From Acidovorax sp. T1 (lineage in GTDB: Bacteria > Pseudomonadota > Gammaproteobacteria > Burkholderiales > Burkholderiaceae_C): a stretch of 64,000 bases of DNA. A program made the translations under genes and the position numbers. The DNA is taken from positions 1,620,001 to 1,684,000 of the forward strand of contig NZ_CP021648.1 in assembly GCF_002176815.1 (NCBI RefSeq), given 5' to 3'. Below are positions 37,419-45,320 of this stretch, piece after piece. The notes under the pieces are model-generated. The model saw only the letters and a list, made by a program, of their open reading frames with translations. It had not been told where the DNA came from and ran no database searches. Position 1 is the first letter of the stretch. Every line of letters begins with the position of its first letter.

Positions 37419-38121
37419 CGTTCTTGCGCTCCCGGATCACGAAGAGGTTGGTGGCCTCGCCCGGTCGCAGGCTGGGGTGCTCCAAGCTGACAGCCATCAC
37501 GCCGGGCTTGAAGAGTTCGGCCTCCGCCAGCTCCAAGGTCGTGTTGCCGATGTTGGTCAGCTGGTACTTCTCGCCCACCACGCCAGACCCCAGCAGCACC
37601 CGCTGCAACGTGAGGCGGGTGCCCAGCCACAGGGCGATGTCGCGTGCAGGCTCCTTGACCTCCATGTCGTCGGGCAGGGCGTCTTCGGCCAACGCGAGCA
37701 GCAGGTTCTTGAGCGTGCGGACATGTCGGCCACTGGCCTCAAGGCGGGTGGGCGCCGCGCTGCGCTCGCGCGGCTCGCGGATCACGATCGAGTCGCTCGG
37801 GGTGTCGACCGGCTGCAGAAGCAACGCAACCGTGCCGCGATCGGATGTGAGGAAGAGGTTGATCGGCTTGGTGCTTTGCGGGTCGGTGGGCCGCACGAAG
37901 ATCTGGCCCTTCTCGTCGTCCTTCTCCAGGACGAACTCACCCGCGCTGCCAGTGACCTTGCGCACACGACCGCGCTCGAAGGCGATGCGGGTGACCTCCT
38001 TGCGCGAGACCTTGCCGAGCGCTGTCTGCCCGTCCTGCGCATCCACGATCTGGAGCGCGTGGGCGGGATCAACGAGCAGCAGCAGCGGTAGCAGGATGAG
38101 ACTGGGTTTCCAGGGGGTCAT
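37411..38121 (-). CDS. traK: F-type secretin-like protein TraK
   Basis: 236 residues with signal peptide SLILLPLLLLVDPAHA and a beta-rich mature domain (ALQIVDAQDGQTALGKVSRK) ending in a hydrophilic tail. Size and place between traE and traB fit TraK, the VirB9-like part of the F-type core complex. Its start overlaps the end of traE by 53 nt. Confidence 0.87.
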   Translation of the reverse strand: MTPWKPSLILLPLLLLVDPAHALQIVDAQDGQTALGKVSRKEVTRIAFERGRVRKVTGSAGEFVLEKDDEKGQIFVRPTDPQSTKPINLFLTSDRGTVALLLQPVDTPSDSIVIREPRERSAAPTRLEASGRHVRTLKNLLLALAEDALPDDMEVKEPARDIALWLGTRLTLQRVLLGSGVVGEKYQLTNIGNTTLELAEAELFKPGVMAVSLEHPSLRPGEATNLFVIRERKNDD

Positions 38122-38677
38122 TGGGATTGGTCTCGCGGAATGCCTTGAGGAAGACTCGGCCGCCGGCGTACTGCAGCTCGATGGCGTAGCCCTTCGAGAC
38201 TTCCGAGACGCGGCGGTCGCTGACGTAGGTGGTGAGTTGGCCGCGCACGCCGACGCGCTGCGTGGCCTCGTCGACGACCAGGTCGCGTGCGCTGAATACC
38301 GTCGAGGCTCCGTCGCGCTTGAGTCGATCGGCGGTGGCGGCCATGGCCGTGCGCAACTCTCCGAAGGACGCCGGTGCGGCGTACTGCATCAGCACGCTGG
38401 CCTGGTGATCCACGCTGTGCGGCGTGACGTCGAGCGTGAGCTGCATCAGGAAATACGCCATCTGCTGCAGGTACTCGGCGCTGACCCGCTCGGACTCGAC
38501 CCAGAAGGTCTTGTTGATCGTCGGTGGCACCAGCACCACCCGTTCACGGTCGGACAGGCGCACCGTGAGGAAGGCGAGCACGACGTTGACGAGCAGCGAG
38601 CCGGTGAGCAGCACGGCCAGAAAGGTCGTGGCCCGCCGGGCACTCGCGATGTCGGCGCGCAGCCATTCCAGCTTCAT
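38069..38677 (-). CDS. traE: conjugal transfer protein TraE (VirB5/8-like)
   Basis: 202 residues from the ATG at 38677, which overlaps the traL stop as ATGA; the longer frame inside traL is rejected. One N-terminal membrane helix (TTFLAVLLTGSLLVNVVLAF) is followed by a TraE-type periplasmic domain (FWVESERVSAEYLQQMAYFL). It is an inner-membrane pilus assembly protein of F-type systems. Confidence 0.9.
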   Translation of the reverse strand: MKLEWLRADIASARRATTFLAVLLTGSLLVNVVLAFLTVRLSDRERVVLVPPTINKTFWVESERVSAEYLQQMAYFLMQLTLDVTPHSVDHQASVLMQYAAPASFGELRTAMAATADRLKRDGASTVFSARDLVVDEATQRVGVRGQLTTYVSDRRVSEVSKGYAIELQYAGGRVFLKAFRETNPNDPLETQSHPATAAAAR

Positions 38678-38964
38678 CCCAGCAGGTCTCGCTGGTGGGA
38701 GGGTGGCGTGCGCTTGAGCCCCGAGATCTGCGCTGGCAGGTGCCAATACAGCAGGTGCAGCGCGAAGGCGGGATGTTCGCCCGACTTGGCCTTGCCGAAG
38801 CTCCAGGCTAGCAGCACGCCCAGGGCGCAGCCGGTCATGAAGAAGCCGGCCACCATCCCGATCAACACCGCCCCCAGGAAGATCAGGGCGACGTCGATCT
38901 CCCACCAGAACATGCGGGGTGCATCGTTCAGGCGGCGCGGGATGTCGAGCGAGGCGTCAGTCAT
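38674..38964 (-). CDS. traL: conjugal transfer protein TraL
   Basis: 96 residues with the TraL start region (IPRRLNDAPRMFWWEID) and two hydrophobic segments at about 24-56. TraL is a small inner-membrane protein between the pilin gene and traE in F-type operons. It ends in an ATGA overlap with traE. Confidence 0.88.
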   Translation of the reverse strand: MTDASLDIPRRLNDAPRMFWWEIDVALIFLGAVLIGMVAGFFMTGCALGVLLAWSFGKAKSGEHPAFALHLLYWHLPAQISGLKRTPPSHQRDLLG

Positions 38965-38976
38965 GGCCGCGTCGCG

Positions 38977-39273
38977 TCAGATCGTCGCCGTCATGATCGA
39001 GTCGATGATGGTCGGCACGTAGACCATGAACAGTGCGAACACCACGCCGGCCAGGGCCGGGACCGGCGAGGAACGGGCCACGCCGATGCCCGCGCCGAGG
39101 ATGAACGCGGCCACGGCGATGGCCTTGCCGAGATAACCGGTCGCCCAGTTCAGCAGCGTCGTGTACATCGTCTGGAACTCGGTCCCAGTGGTACCGGCGA
39201 AGGCCGAGGTGGCGCCGAGCGCCAGGACGATTGCCACGGGCGCGATGAGGGCGATGCGGCGGGATGGGTTCAT
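38977..39273 (-). CDS. traA: pilin TraA
   Basis: 98 residues from the ATG at 39273 with AAGGAC upstream. A leader peptide ends near GATSAFA, and the mature subunit has two hydrophobic helices (GYLGKAIAVAAFILGAGIGV and PALAGVVFALFMVYVPTII) as in cyclic or linear T4SS pilins. It is first of the traA-L-E-K-B block. The adjacent S26 peptidase gene suggests leader processing. Confidence 0.85.
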   Translation of the reverse strand: MNPSRRIALIAPVAIVLALGATSAFAGTTGTEFQTMYTTLLNWATGYLGKAIAVAAFILGAGIGVARSSPVPALAGVVFALFMVYVPTIIDSIMTATI

Positions 39274-39333
39274 GGGGAAGTCCTTTCTGTGGGGAGGCAG
39301 CGGTCGGGGGATGGAGGCGGGCATGCGCAGCCG

Positions 39334-39837
39334 CTACTGCGCGCTCGCCGTGAGTAGCGGTCGGAGGGAGGGGGCGGAGGGCGGCCCGGGCCGGGGCGGC
39401 GCTCGGGACGCGGTCACCTGGCGGTAGACCCGCTCGGCGTAGGCCCTCCGCAGCGTGGGACTCGCGGCGTTGTAGGCACCGACGGCCTCCCAGGTGTAGC
39501 CCAGCCGCCGGACGTTGCCGGCGAGGATCCAGGCGCCGACATGGATGCTGGTGCAGGGGTCGAACAGGTCGCGCTCTGCGATGCCGTGGGCAGAGAGGCG
39601 TGGCAGCCAGGCGGAGTTGATCTGCATGAGGCCGATGTCGCGGGAGCCGTTGCGGTTGCGGCCGACGGCCTGCGGATCGAGGCCGGATTCCGTGCGGGCG
39701 ATGGCGTAGAGCAACTCGGGGCTGACGCCGTAGCGTTCGCCGGCCTGCTCCCAGCAGGCGTGTGCGGGGAACGTCGCAATCAGGCTGATCGCGACGATCA
39801 ACCCCACCTGGGGACGCCGGCTCATCGACTTGGGCAA
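39334..39837 (-). CDS. lytic transglycosylase, conjugation-type
   Basis: About 167 residues. It has a signal peptide and an SLT-type domain with catalytic glutamate E50 in ARTESGLD, GLMQIN at 69-74 and the AYNAASP motif. It would open peptidoglycan for the conjugation apparatus (VirB1/P19-like). The ATG at 39825 has no ribosome-binding site; the TTG at 39837 lies just behind GAGGAGG and was chosen. It opens the minus-strand transfer operon. Confidence 0.87.
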   Translation of the reverse strand: MPKSMSRRPQVGLIVAISLIATFPAHACWEQAGERYGVSPELLYAIARTESGLDPQAVGRNRNGSRDIGLMQINSAWLPRLSAHGIAERDLFDPCTSIHVGAWILAGNVRRLGYTWEAVGAYNAASPTLRRAYAERVYRQVTASRAPPRPGPPSAPSLRPLLTASAQ

Positions 39838-40139
39838 CAGGACCTCCTCACACGTTGGCACGGGCGCTGGCCGCGGTCAGCACAGCGCATTTCGAGGTCA
39901 TCGTAGGCAGGCAAGGTCCTTGAAACAGGGTCAATCGGGGCCTCGCTGAAGGCCCGATTTCCCCCTGAAAAGCGGGCGACTCCAGTGGGTCGAGTGGCGC
40001 TCTCTTCGGAGGCCTTTCGTGTGGCCCGGGCGCACCGCTTGCGGGATGCTGCGCGAGGGCGGCGTCAAGGCCGATTCAGGGCTTTGTCCGCGCCGCGGTC
40101 ATTGCTGTCGGTGACTCGCGCGCGCGGAATACTGCCCGG
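39838..40139. other. divergent intergenic region of the transfer module
   Basis: 302 nt separate the transfer operon from the traI-like gene on the other strand, so promoters in both directions are expected, though I cannot name convincing -35/-10 pairs. It holds one clear inverted repeat at 39933-39959 (AATCGGGGCC and GGCCCGATT around TCGCTGAA, with a one-base bulge). The location next to the mobilisation genes makes it a candidate for oriT or a regulator site, but I see no nic sequence I recognise. Confidence 0.4.
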
Positions 40140-41447
40140 ATGCCTCAACTTGAAGACAGGCGCGAGCCCCGCTTTGGAGCCGACATCGGCGACCGTATGC
40201 AGGCGCCTATCGCGTCGCGCGGGATGCCTTCTGGTGTGGGTGTCGAACAGCCTGTGCTGGCCGCTCAGTCGCTGATCGATCGCCTCGGACTCGGCAATGC
40301 GATTCGGTGCCTGCGCATCAAGCTGGCCTTCCCGGCGGAGGTGTTTGCGTTGGCAGCGCAGCCGCTGATCGAGGGCCATGCCGCGTTCGTCCAGATGCTG
40401 CCCGTGTCGGGCTCGGGACAGCTTGGGCGGGCTGGAGGACAACTTCACAGGGCGCTTGCGACAGCGCTGCGCTCGCTCGATCGGCGACGCGGCCAGATCC
40501 TGCCGCGTGGTGCCGCCCCCGAGGTCATCGGCGCACAGGCGCATCGATGGACCTACGCGGTGTTCGTGGCGGCATTGCTGCGCGACTTGCCTTATGTCAG
40601 CGATGGGATGCGGGTGTGGATGGCAATGGGCACCGGCGTTCCTCGTGCATGGAACCCAGCGGCGGGCTCGATGCGGTCCTGCGGCGCGCTCGGGTATGTC
40701 GTCGAGTCCTTGCCGCCTGGGGTGGTGCCGGATCCGGTCGACGCGGCAATGGCCTGGGAGCTTTTTGAGCGCTGTGTGCCGGCTGCCATCCAGGATTGGC
40801 TCAGGGAGGATCCTGCATTGGTGGCCGAACTGCGAGCGTGCCTGAGTGGCAATGCCGATCCGGACGGCGTCCTCAGCGAGTTGGTGGAAAGTGATGCGCC
40901 CAGAAGGCCGCCGGGTAAAGCCCAGGCGGTCAGCGTTGCGCCCGTGGTTCCGGCAGCGACACCCGTCGTCGCGGTCAGTTCACCCGAGACGCAGAGCGTC
41001 CTCGCCGTGGATCCGTCTGAATTCCTGGAGGATGTGTCGCCTGACGAATCCGCGCTTGCTCGTCAGTTCATGGCGTGGCTGAGCCAGGGCATGCTCGATG
41101 GCAGGTTATCGGTGAACGAGCCTGATGCGCTCGTGCATGTGGTGGCTGAAGGCTTGTTGCTTGCCTCGCCACGCATCTTCCGGGAGTTCGCCAAACAGCA
41201 AGTCGGGGTGCCAGAGTCCGCTGCCGATGCGGCCAAGCGCGTGCAACGCGAGGTCTTGCGCGAGGGGTGGCACCTGCGTGCCGATCGCGGCGTGAACATC
41301 CTCTGCTACGAGCGCAAGCGGTCCGACCGTGGCAGTACGCGGATCAACGGCATCGTGATCCGCGAGCCGCAGCGATTCATCCAGGCACTGCCCGCCATCG
41401 ATTCGGCGCTGGTGCGCGTGGTGGAAGGCGCGAGCGTGCCGACCTGA
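40140..41447 (+). CDS. MobH/TraI-like protein with degenerate active site
   Basis: 435 residues. The N-terminal part (about 60-160) follows the TraI_2/MobH layout: an LP motif (FVQMLPVS), a GG pair (RAGGQLHRAL) and an AALL-x-D segment. However, the metal-binding positions as I remember them are changed: the HHH stretch reads GQL (93-95), the following histidine position is R104, and the HD pair is R148-D149. The C-terminal part (about 330-425, MLDGRLSVNEPDALVHVVAEGLLL) matches the TraI_2 C-terminal domain and looks intact. It overlaps traD by one base (TGATG). It is either a relaxase that lost catalysis or a structural relative. Confidence 0.75.
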   Translation: MPQLEDRREPRFGADIGDRMQAPIASRGMPSGVGVEQPVLAAQSLIDRLGLGNAIRCLRIKLAFPAEVFALAAQPLIEGHAAFVQMLPVSGSGQLGRAGGQLHRALATALRSLDRRRGQILPRGAAPEVIGAQAHRWTYAVFVAALLRDLPYVSDGMRVWMAMGTGVPRAWNPAAGSMRSCGALGYVVESLPPGVVPDPVDAAMAWELFERCVPAAIQDWLREDPALVAELRACLSGNADPDGVLSELVESDAPRRPPGKAQAVSVAPVVPAATPVVAVSSPETQSVLAVDPSEFLEDVSPDESALARQFMAWLSQGMLDGRLSVNEPDALVHVVAEGLLLASPRIFREFAKQQVGVPESAADAAKRVQREVLREGWHLRADRGVNILCYERKRSDRGSTRINGIVIREPQRFIQALPAIDSALVRVVEGASVPT

Positions 41448-43459
41448 TGGCTTACCCGCTCGAAGTCCTGCTGCGGCCGGCGCATGAGCTGCGTTCTGCC
41501 TGTGTGTCGGCGCTCGGCGCGGGCGTGGTGATCGGTGCGCCGGGCCTGTTCCTGCTGAGCCGACCGTGGGACTGGCTGCTGGCCGGCGCATTGGTGGCGC
41601 ACGCGGCCTGGCGAGGTACTGCCGGCCTGCAAACCCTGCGCTACCGTGCCAACCTGAGACGTCAACGCCGTTACGAGGTGACCTCGACCGAGATCCCGTG
41701 GTCGGCTGAGCGGCTGTTTCTGGGGCGGGGCTTCCAGTGGGACCAGCGTCACACCCAGCGCCTGTTCGAGGCTCGTCGGCCCGAGAACCAGCCGCTGTTG
41801 CAGCGAGGTTTGCTCGTTGAACTGTTCGGGCGCCTGCGTCCGCAGTTAGTCGCACCCGTCGGCCTGGGCGGCGATCCCGCAATCCACGGGGTCGAGCCGG
41901 GTGAAGCCGACATCTGGATGGACATCGCCGACCGGGTTGGTCACACGCTGGTGCTGGGTACCACGCGGGTGGGCAAGACGCGCCTGGCGGAACTGCTGAT
42001 CACCCAGGACATCCGTCGCGGTGAGGTGGTCATCGTGTTCGACCCCAAGGGTGACATCGACCTGCTGCGTCGCATCTATGCTGAAAGCCAGCGGGCAGGG
42101 CGCGCGGACGAGTTCTTCATGTTCCACCTCGGACACCCGGAGATCTCGGCGCGCTACAACCCGGTGGGCAGCTTCTCGCGCATTACCGAGGTGGCCACGC
42201 GCATCGCCGGCCAGTTGCCCTCGGAGGGACAGTCGGCCGCGTTCAAGGAATTCGTCTGGCGCTTCGTCAACGTGATGGCGCGCGCGCTGGTGGCCTTGGG
42301 CCGCAAGCCCGATTACCAGGAGATCAACCGCTACGCCTCCGATGTCGAGCCCTTGCTGGTCGACTACTTCGAGCACTGGTTCGACCAGGAGCCGGCTGCC
42401 GCCGGTTGGCGTGAGGCATTGCAGGCCATGGCGATCGACAAGAAGAGCCTGGACAAGGGGCTGCAGTCGCGCGGTGCGCGTGCGGTCAGCCTGGTCGAGT
42501 ACGCCCGTCGCCGCAAGCTCTACGACCCGATCGCCCATGCGTTGGCCTCGACCCTGAACTACGAGAAGAGCCACTTCGACAAGCTGGTGGCGTCATTGCT
42601 GCCCTTGATGGAAAAGCTCACCACCGGCCGCACGGCAGCGTTGCTGTCGCCGGCGCTCGATGATCCGACCGACTGGCGGCCGGTGTTCGACTGGACCTCG
42701 GTGATCAATTTGGGCGGGATCGTCTATGTCGGGCTCGATGCGCTGTCCGACTACGAGGTGGCGGGCGCGGTGGGCAATTCCATGTTCGCGGATCTCACCA
42801 GCGTGGCTGGCAGCCTCTACAAGTTCGGCCCAGGGCGCGGACTGCCGGGCGAGATCCGACCGCGGCGCATCGCCATCCATGCCGACGAGTTCAACGAGTT
42901 GATCGGCGACGAATTCATCCCGCTGCTGAACAAGGCGGGCGGGGCGGGTTTCCAGGTGACGGCGTATACGCAGACCTGGTCGGACGTGGAAGCTCGCATC
43001 GGCTCACCCGCCAAAGCCGGTCAGATCGCAGGCAACTTCAACACGCTGATCATGTTGCGGGTGAAGGAGGTGGCCACGGCCGAGTTGCTGACAGACCAGT
43101 TGCCTGAGGTTCATGTGGTGTCGACCATCGTGTCGTCGTCGGTTTCGGACACCAACGATCCGGGCGAGTTCACCGATTTCGCCAGCCGCAATGAGGACCG
43201 CATCGCCCCGGAGAGCGTGCGCATGCTGGAGCCGACCGATCTGGTGCAGTTGCCCAAGGGCCAGGCCTTTGCATTGATCCATGGTGGCCGGTTGCACAAG
43301 ATCCGGATGCCGCTGCCCAGTGCCGAACACGATCCGCTGATGCCCGAGGGCCTGACGGCGATCGGGCAGGCGTTGCGCAGCCGACTGGACGGCCCATGGA
43401 ATCGGCCGCAGGAAGACCTGGTTCAGGCCGCGGAAGTGGAGGCCGGACTTGGCGAGTAA
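41447..43459 (+). CDS. traD: conjugative coupling protein TraD (VirD4 family)
   Basis: 670 residues from the ATG at 41447; a frame extension into the preceding gene is rejected. Two N-terminal hydrophobic segments (about 20-60) are followed by a VirD4-type ATPase: Walker A GTTRVGKT at 171-178, VIVFDPKGD right after, and Walker B IAIHADEFNEL in the C-terminal half. It resembles the TraD form found in PFGI-1 and SXT-like elements. It hands the relaxosome to the secretion channel. Confidence 0.93.
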   Translation: MAYPLEVLLRPAHELRSACVSALGAGVVIGAPGLFLLSRPWDWLLAGALVAHAAWRGTAGLQTLRYRANLRRQRRYEVTSTEIPWSAERLFLGRGFQWDQRHTQRLFEARRPENQPLLQRGLLVELFGRLRPQLVAPVGLGGDPAIHGVEPGEADIWMDIADRVGHTLVLGTTRVGKTRLAELLITQDIRRGEVVIVFDPKGDIDLLRRIYAESQRAGRADEFFMFHLGHPEISARYNPVGSFSRITEVATRIAGQLPSEGQSAAFKEFVWRFVNVMARALVALGRKPDYQEINRYASDVEPLLVDYFEHWFDQEPAAAGWREALQAMAIDKKSLDKGLQSRGARAVSLVEYARRRKLYDPIAHALASTLNYEKSHFDKLVASLLPLMEKLTTGRTAALLSPALDDPTDWRPVFDWTSVINLGGIVYVGLDALSDYEVAGAVGNSMFADLTSVAGSLYKFGPGRGLPGEIRPRRIAIHADEFNELIGDEFIPLLNKAGGAGFQVTAYTQTWSDVEARIGSPAKAGQIAGNFNTLIMLRVKEVATAELLTDQLPEVHVVSTIVSSSVSDTNDPGEFTDFASRNEDRIAPESVRMLEPTDLVQLPKGQAFALIHGGRLHKIRMPLPSAEHDPLMPEGLTAIGQALRSRLDGPWNRPQEDLVQAAEVEAGLGE

Positions 43460-44162
43460 GAACACGTCGTTTCACGAGGGTCCCTTGGCCGGTGTGCTGC
43501 TGAGCCCGCTGAAGCTGGCGTTCTCGGTGGGGCTGGGATTGGTGGCGACCCTGCTGGTCGCATGGAGCATCGACTGGATGTTCGTGTCGCGGGTCAGGCC
43601 CGATGGTGTGGACCGGTTGCACAGTCTGCTGGCAGCAGATCTTGGGCACGGCATCTCGCTGGCGGCACGCCAGGGCCGGGGGGCTGGCGAGATCACCGGG
43701 CCGGCGAATCTTCTGTATGGCTTGGTGTTCGAGGTCACCGGCATCCATGACATGGGGCTGCGCTTCGCTGAACCATCGGCCTTGTCGATCCCGGATACGG
43801 TGGTGCGTCGCAGCTACCTGGCCAATCGCGAGGCCATCGAGACCGCGATGGTCGGAACGCAGTTGCTGGGCGTGCGATTCGCAACGTTCATGCGATTCCT
43901 CCCGCTGCTGCTGCTCCTGTATGCGGTGGGCGCAGCCGACGGACTGACAGAGCGCGCGATTCGCAGGTCCTGCGGAGGGCGAGAGTCAGCCAGCCTGTAC
44001 CACCGGGCGAAGTACCTGCAGATGGTGGCACTGGGGCTGGGCGGGGTCGCGCTGTTGGTCTGGCCGGGGCCTGTTGCCTGGGAGCTTTGCGCTGGGTTGA
44101 TCGTCATCCTCACTGCCTGGCTGGCGCGCCAGCAATGGGCGTTCTACAAGAAGCACCTGTAG
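43449..44162 (+). CDS. DUF4400 membrane protein
   Basis: 237 residues. It starts at a TTG (43449) with GGAGG 6 nt upstream, inside the end of traD. About four hydrophobic segments (near 20-42, 145-165, 190-208 and 212-228) separate hydrophilic loops. DUF4400 proteins follow traD in MOBH elements such as SXT/R391 and are thought to assist transfer at the inner membrane. The stop codon lies in the hairpin at 44155-44187. Confidence 0.82.
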   Translation: MASKNTSFHEGPLAGVLLSPLKLAFSVGLGLVATLLVAWSIDWMFVSRVRPDGVDRLHSLLAADLGHGISLAARQGRGAGEITGPANLLYGLVFEVTGIHDMGLRFAEPSALSIPDTVVRRSYLANREAIETAMVGTQLLGVRFATFMRFLPLLLLLYAVGAADGLTERAIRRSCGGRESASLYHRAKYLQMVALGLGGVALLVWPGPVAWELCAGLIVILTAWLARQQWAFYKKHL

Positions 44163-44187
44163 GTCGACCGGGGTCGGTGCTACAGGT
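44155..44187. terminator. hairpin between convergent genes, possible bidirectional terminator
   Basis: ACCTGTAG at 44155-44162 pairs with CTACAGGT at 44180-44187, and inside it ACCG (44167-44170) pairs with CGGT (44175-44178) around a GGGT loop. The outer arms contain the stop codons of the two converging genes. There is no T-run, so a terminator role is uncertain. Confidence 0.4.
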
Positions 44188-44509
44188 ACTTCCGGTAGGT
44201 ATGGCTGTTCTTGAGGTCGATGCCCATGGCTTGCATGATCCGCGCACGAGCCTGTTCATCGTCGACGTAAAGAGAACTCGGGCGACCCCAGAACGGAGCG
44301 GTCTTCACTGCCTTGCCGGTGGGCAGCGTCCACTCGTTGCGCTCGGACGACGAAACCATGGTTCCCTCGATGAAGGTCTGATGCGAGGTGGCGGTCTTGC
44401 GGATGATGTCGAGCACTTCCTCGACGAACTTCCGCTTGACCGCGGCGCCGTTGAAGATGTCGCTCGGGCGCCTGCCCCTGGCTGGCGATGTCGGAGTCGC
44501 TGGGTTCAT
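44180..44509 (-). CDS. hypothetical protein, 109 aa
   Basis: From the ATG at 44509. The protein begins MNPATPTSPARG, has a helical segment (AAVKRKFVEEVLDIIRKTA), then a polar region and ends DLKNSHTYRKYL. No signal peptide, membrane segment or recognised domain is seen. It lies 43 nt after the next upstream minus-strand gene, with which it may be co-transcribed, and converges on the DUF4400 gene. Confidence 0.6.
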   Translation of the reverse strand: MNPATPTSPARGRRPSDIFNGAAVKRKFVEEVLDIIRKTATSHQTFIEGTMVSSSERNEWTLPTGKAVKTAPFWGRPSSLYVDDEQARARIMQAMGIDLKNSHTYRKYL

Positions 44510-44552
44510 GGCTGCGCCGCTCTTTCGACAAGGATTTCGGACTCGACGACCA

Positions 44553-45170
44553 CTACCAGCCCGACGTGAGGCAACGAGAGAGGTCTGTGAATCGCTTGGC
44601 GCGCTTGTCGTAAGGCGTGCGCAGATTGATGCAGGCACCGTCGTCCTCGACGTCTCCTTCGAATTCCAGAACCGCCCCAGAGTCGCTCTCGACCGAGCAT
44701 GTAGCGATGCAGTTCATGCCGTTCGACTCGTTGGCTTCCATCTGCTTCTCGGCGATCGCATCCTCCAGGCGGCTGCGTTCGCCCTTGGTCAAGAACGCAA
44801 AGCTCGGGTCGTCGGATTCGTCCAGCGGCTCGGAATGCGTCAGAAGTTGCTGGAACCGCTCGGCCGAGACGGCCTCTTCGATCAAGTAGACGAGTTCGGA
44901 AGCCGGGGAGTTGTACCGGGCATGTTCCTCGACGCTGACGATCGGCGCATAGCGGGTGAACGACCATTCGCTGCCCGGCCGCCAGTGCTCCGGGACGTCC
45001 AGTGCATCTGCCAGATCATGGGCGGGGATGGCGCTGAACTGCGGCGCTCGTCGGCGTACATCCTTGGCCACGGCGTCCCGTCGCTCTCCCGGCGAGAGGG
45101 CCAGCAGAGCTTGCAGGCCGGGGTCGTCGGCAGCCCCTGTGCGGGTCCTTGGCGGCTTGCGTGAGGTCAT
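44553..45170 (-). CDS. hypothetical acidic protein, 205 aa
   Basis: From the ATG at 45170 with GGGAG about 10 nt upstream; the extra upstream codons of the frame would run into the regulatory palindromes. The sequence is acidic (CSVESDSGAVLEFEGDVEDD) and hydrophilic throughout. No family is recognised. It diverges from the AbiEi-like gene, so both could be controlled from the shared 150-nt region. Confidence 0.6.
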   Translation of the reverse strand: MTSRKPPRTRTGAADDPGLQALLALSPGERRDAVAKDVRRRAPQFSAIPAHDLADALDVPEHWRPGSEWSFTRYAPIVSVEEHARYNSPASELVYLIEEAVSAERFQQLLTHSEPLDESDDPSFAFLTKGERSRLEDAIAEKQMEANESNGMNCIATCSVESDSGAVLEFEGDVEDDGACINLRTPYDKRAKRFTDLSRCLTSGW

Positions 45171-45237
45171 GGTCGGCGCACTCCCTTCGAAGGTGTCGTG
45201 ACGGTCTTTGGGTCGACTGAGCTGATCTAGAGTCAAT

Positions 45238-45308
45238 TTTGCTGTGCAGCAAATATTGCCTTCTTACGGAATATTCTATACAGTTCCATCATTCGCTGTA
45301 CAGCGAAT
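45238..45308. promoter_or_regulatory. two palindromic operators upstream of the AbiEi/AbiEii pair
   Basis: Site 1 at 45238-45253 is TTTGCTG-TG-CAGCAAA. Site 2 at 45291-45308 is the perfect 18-bp palindrome ATTCGCTGTACAGCGAAT. They share the core GCTGTRCAGC and their centres are 54 bp apart, about five helical turns. Between them lies AT-rich sequence with TATACA preceded by TTGCCT at 15 nt, a possible promoter. AbiEi antitoxins are known to repress their own operon through inverted repeats, so these are probably its binding sites. Confidence 0.7.
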
Positions 45309-45320
45309 AACCCATGAGGC

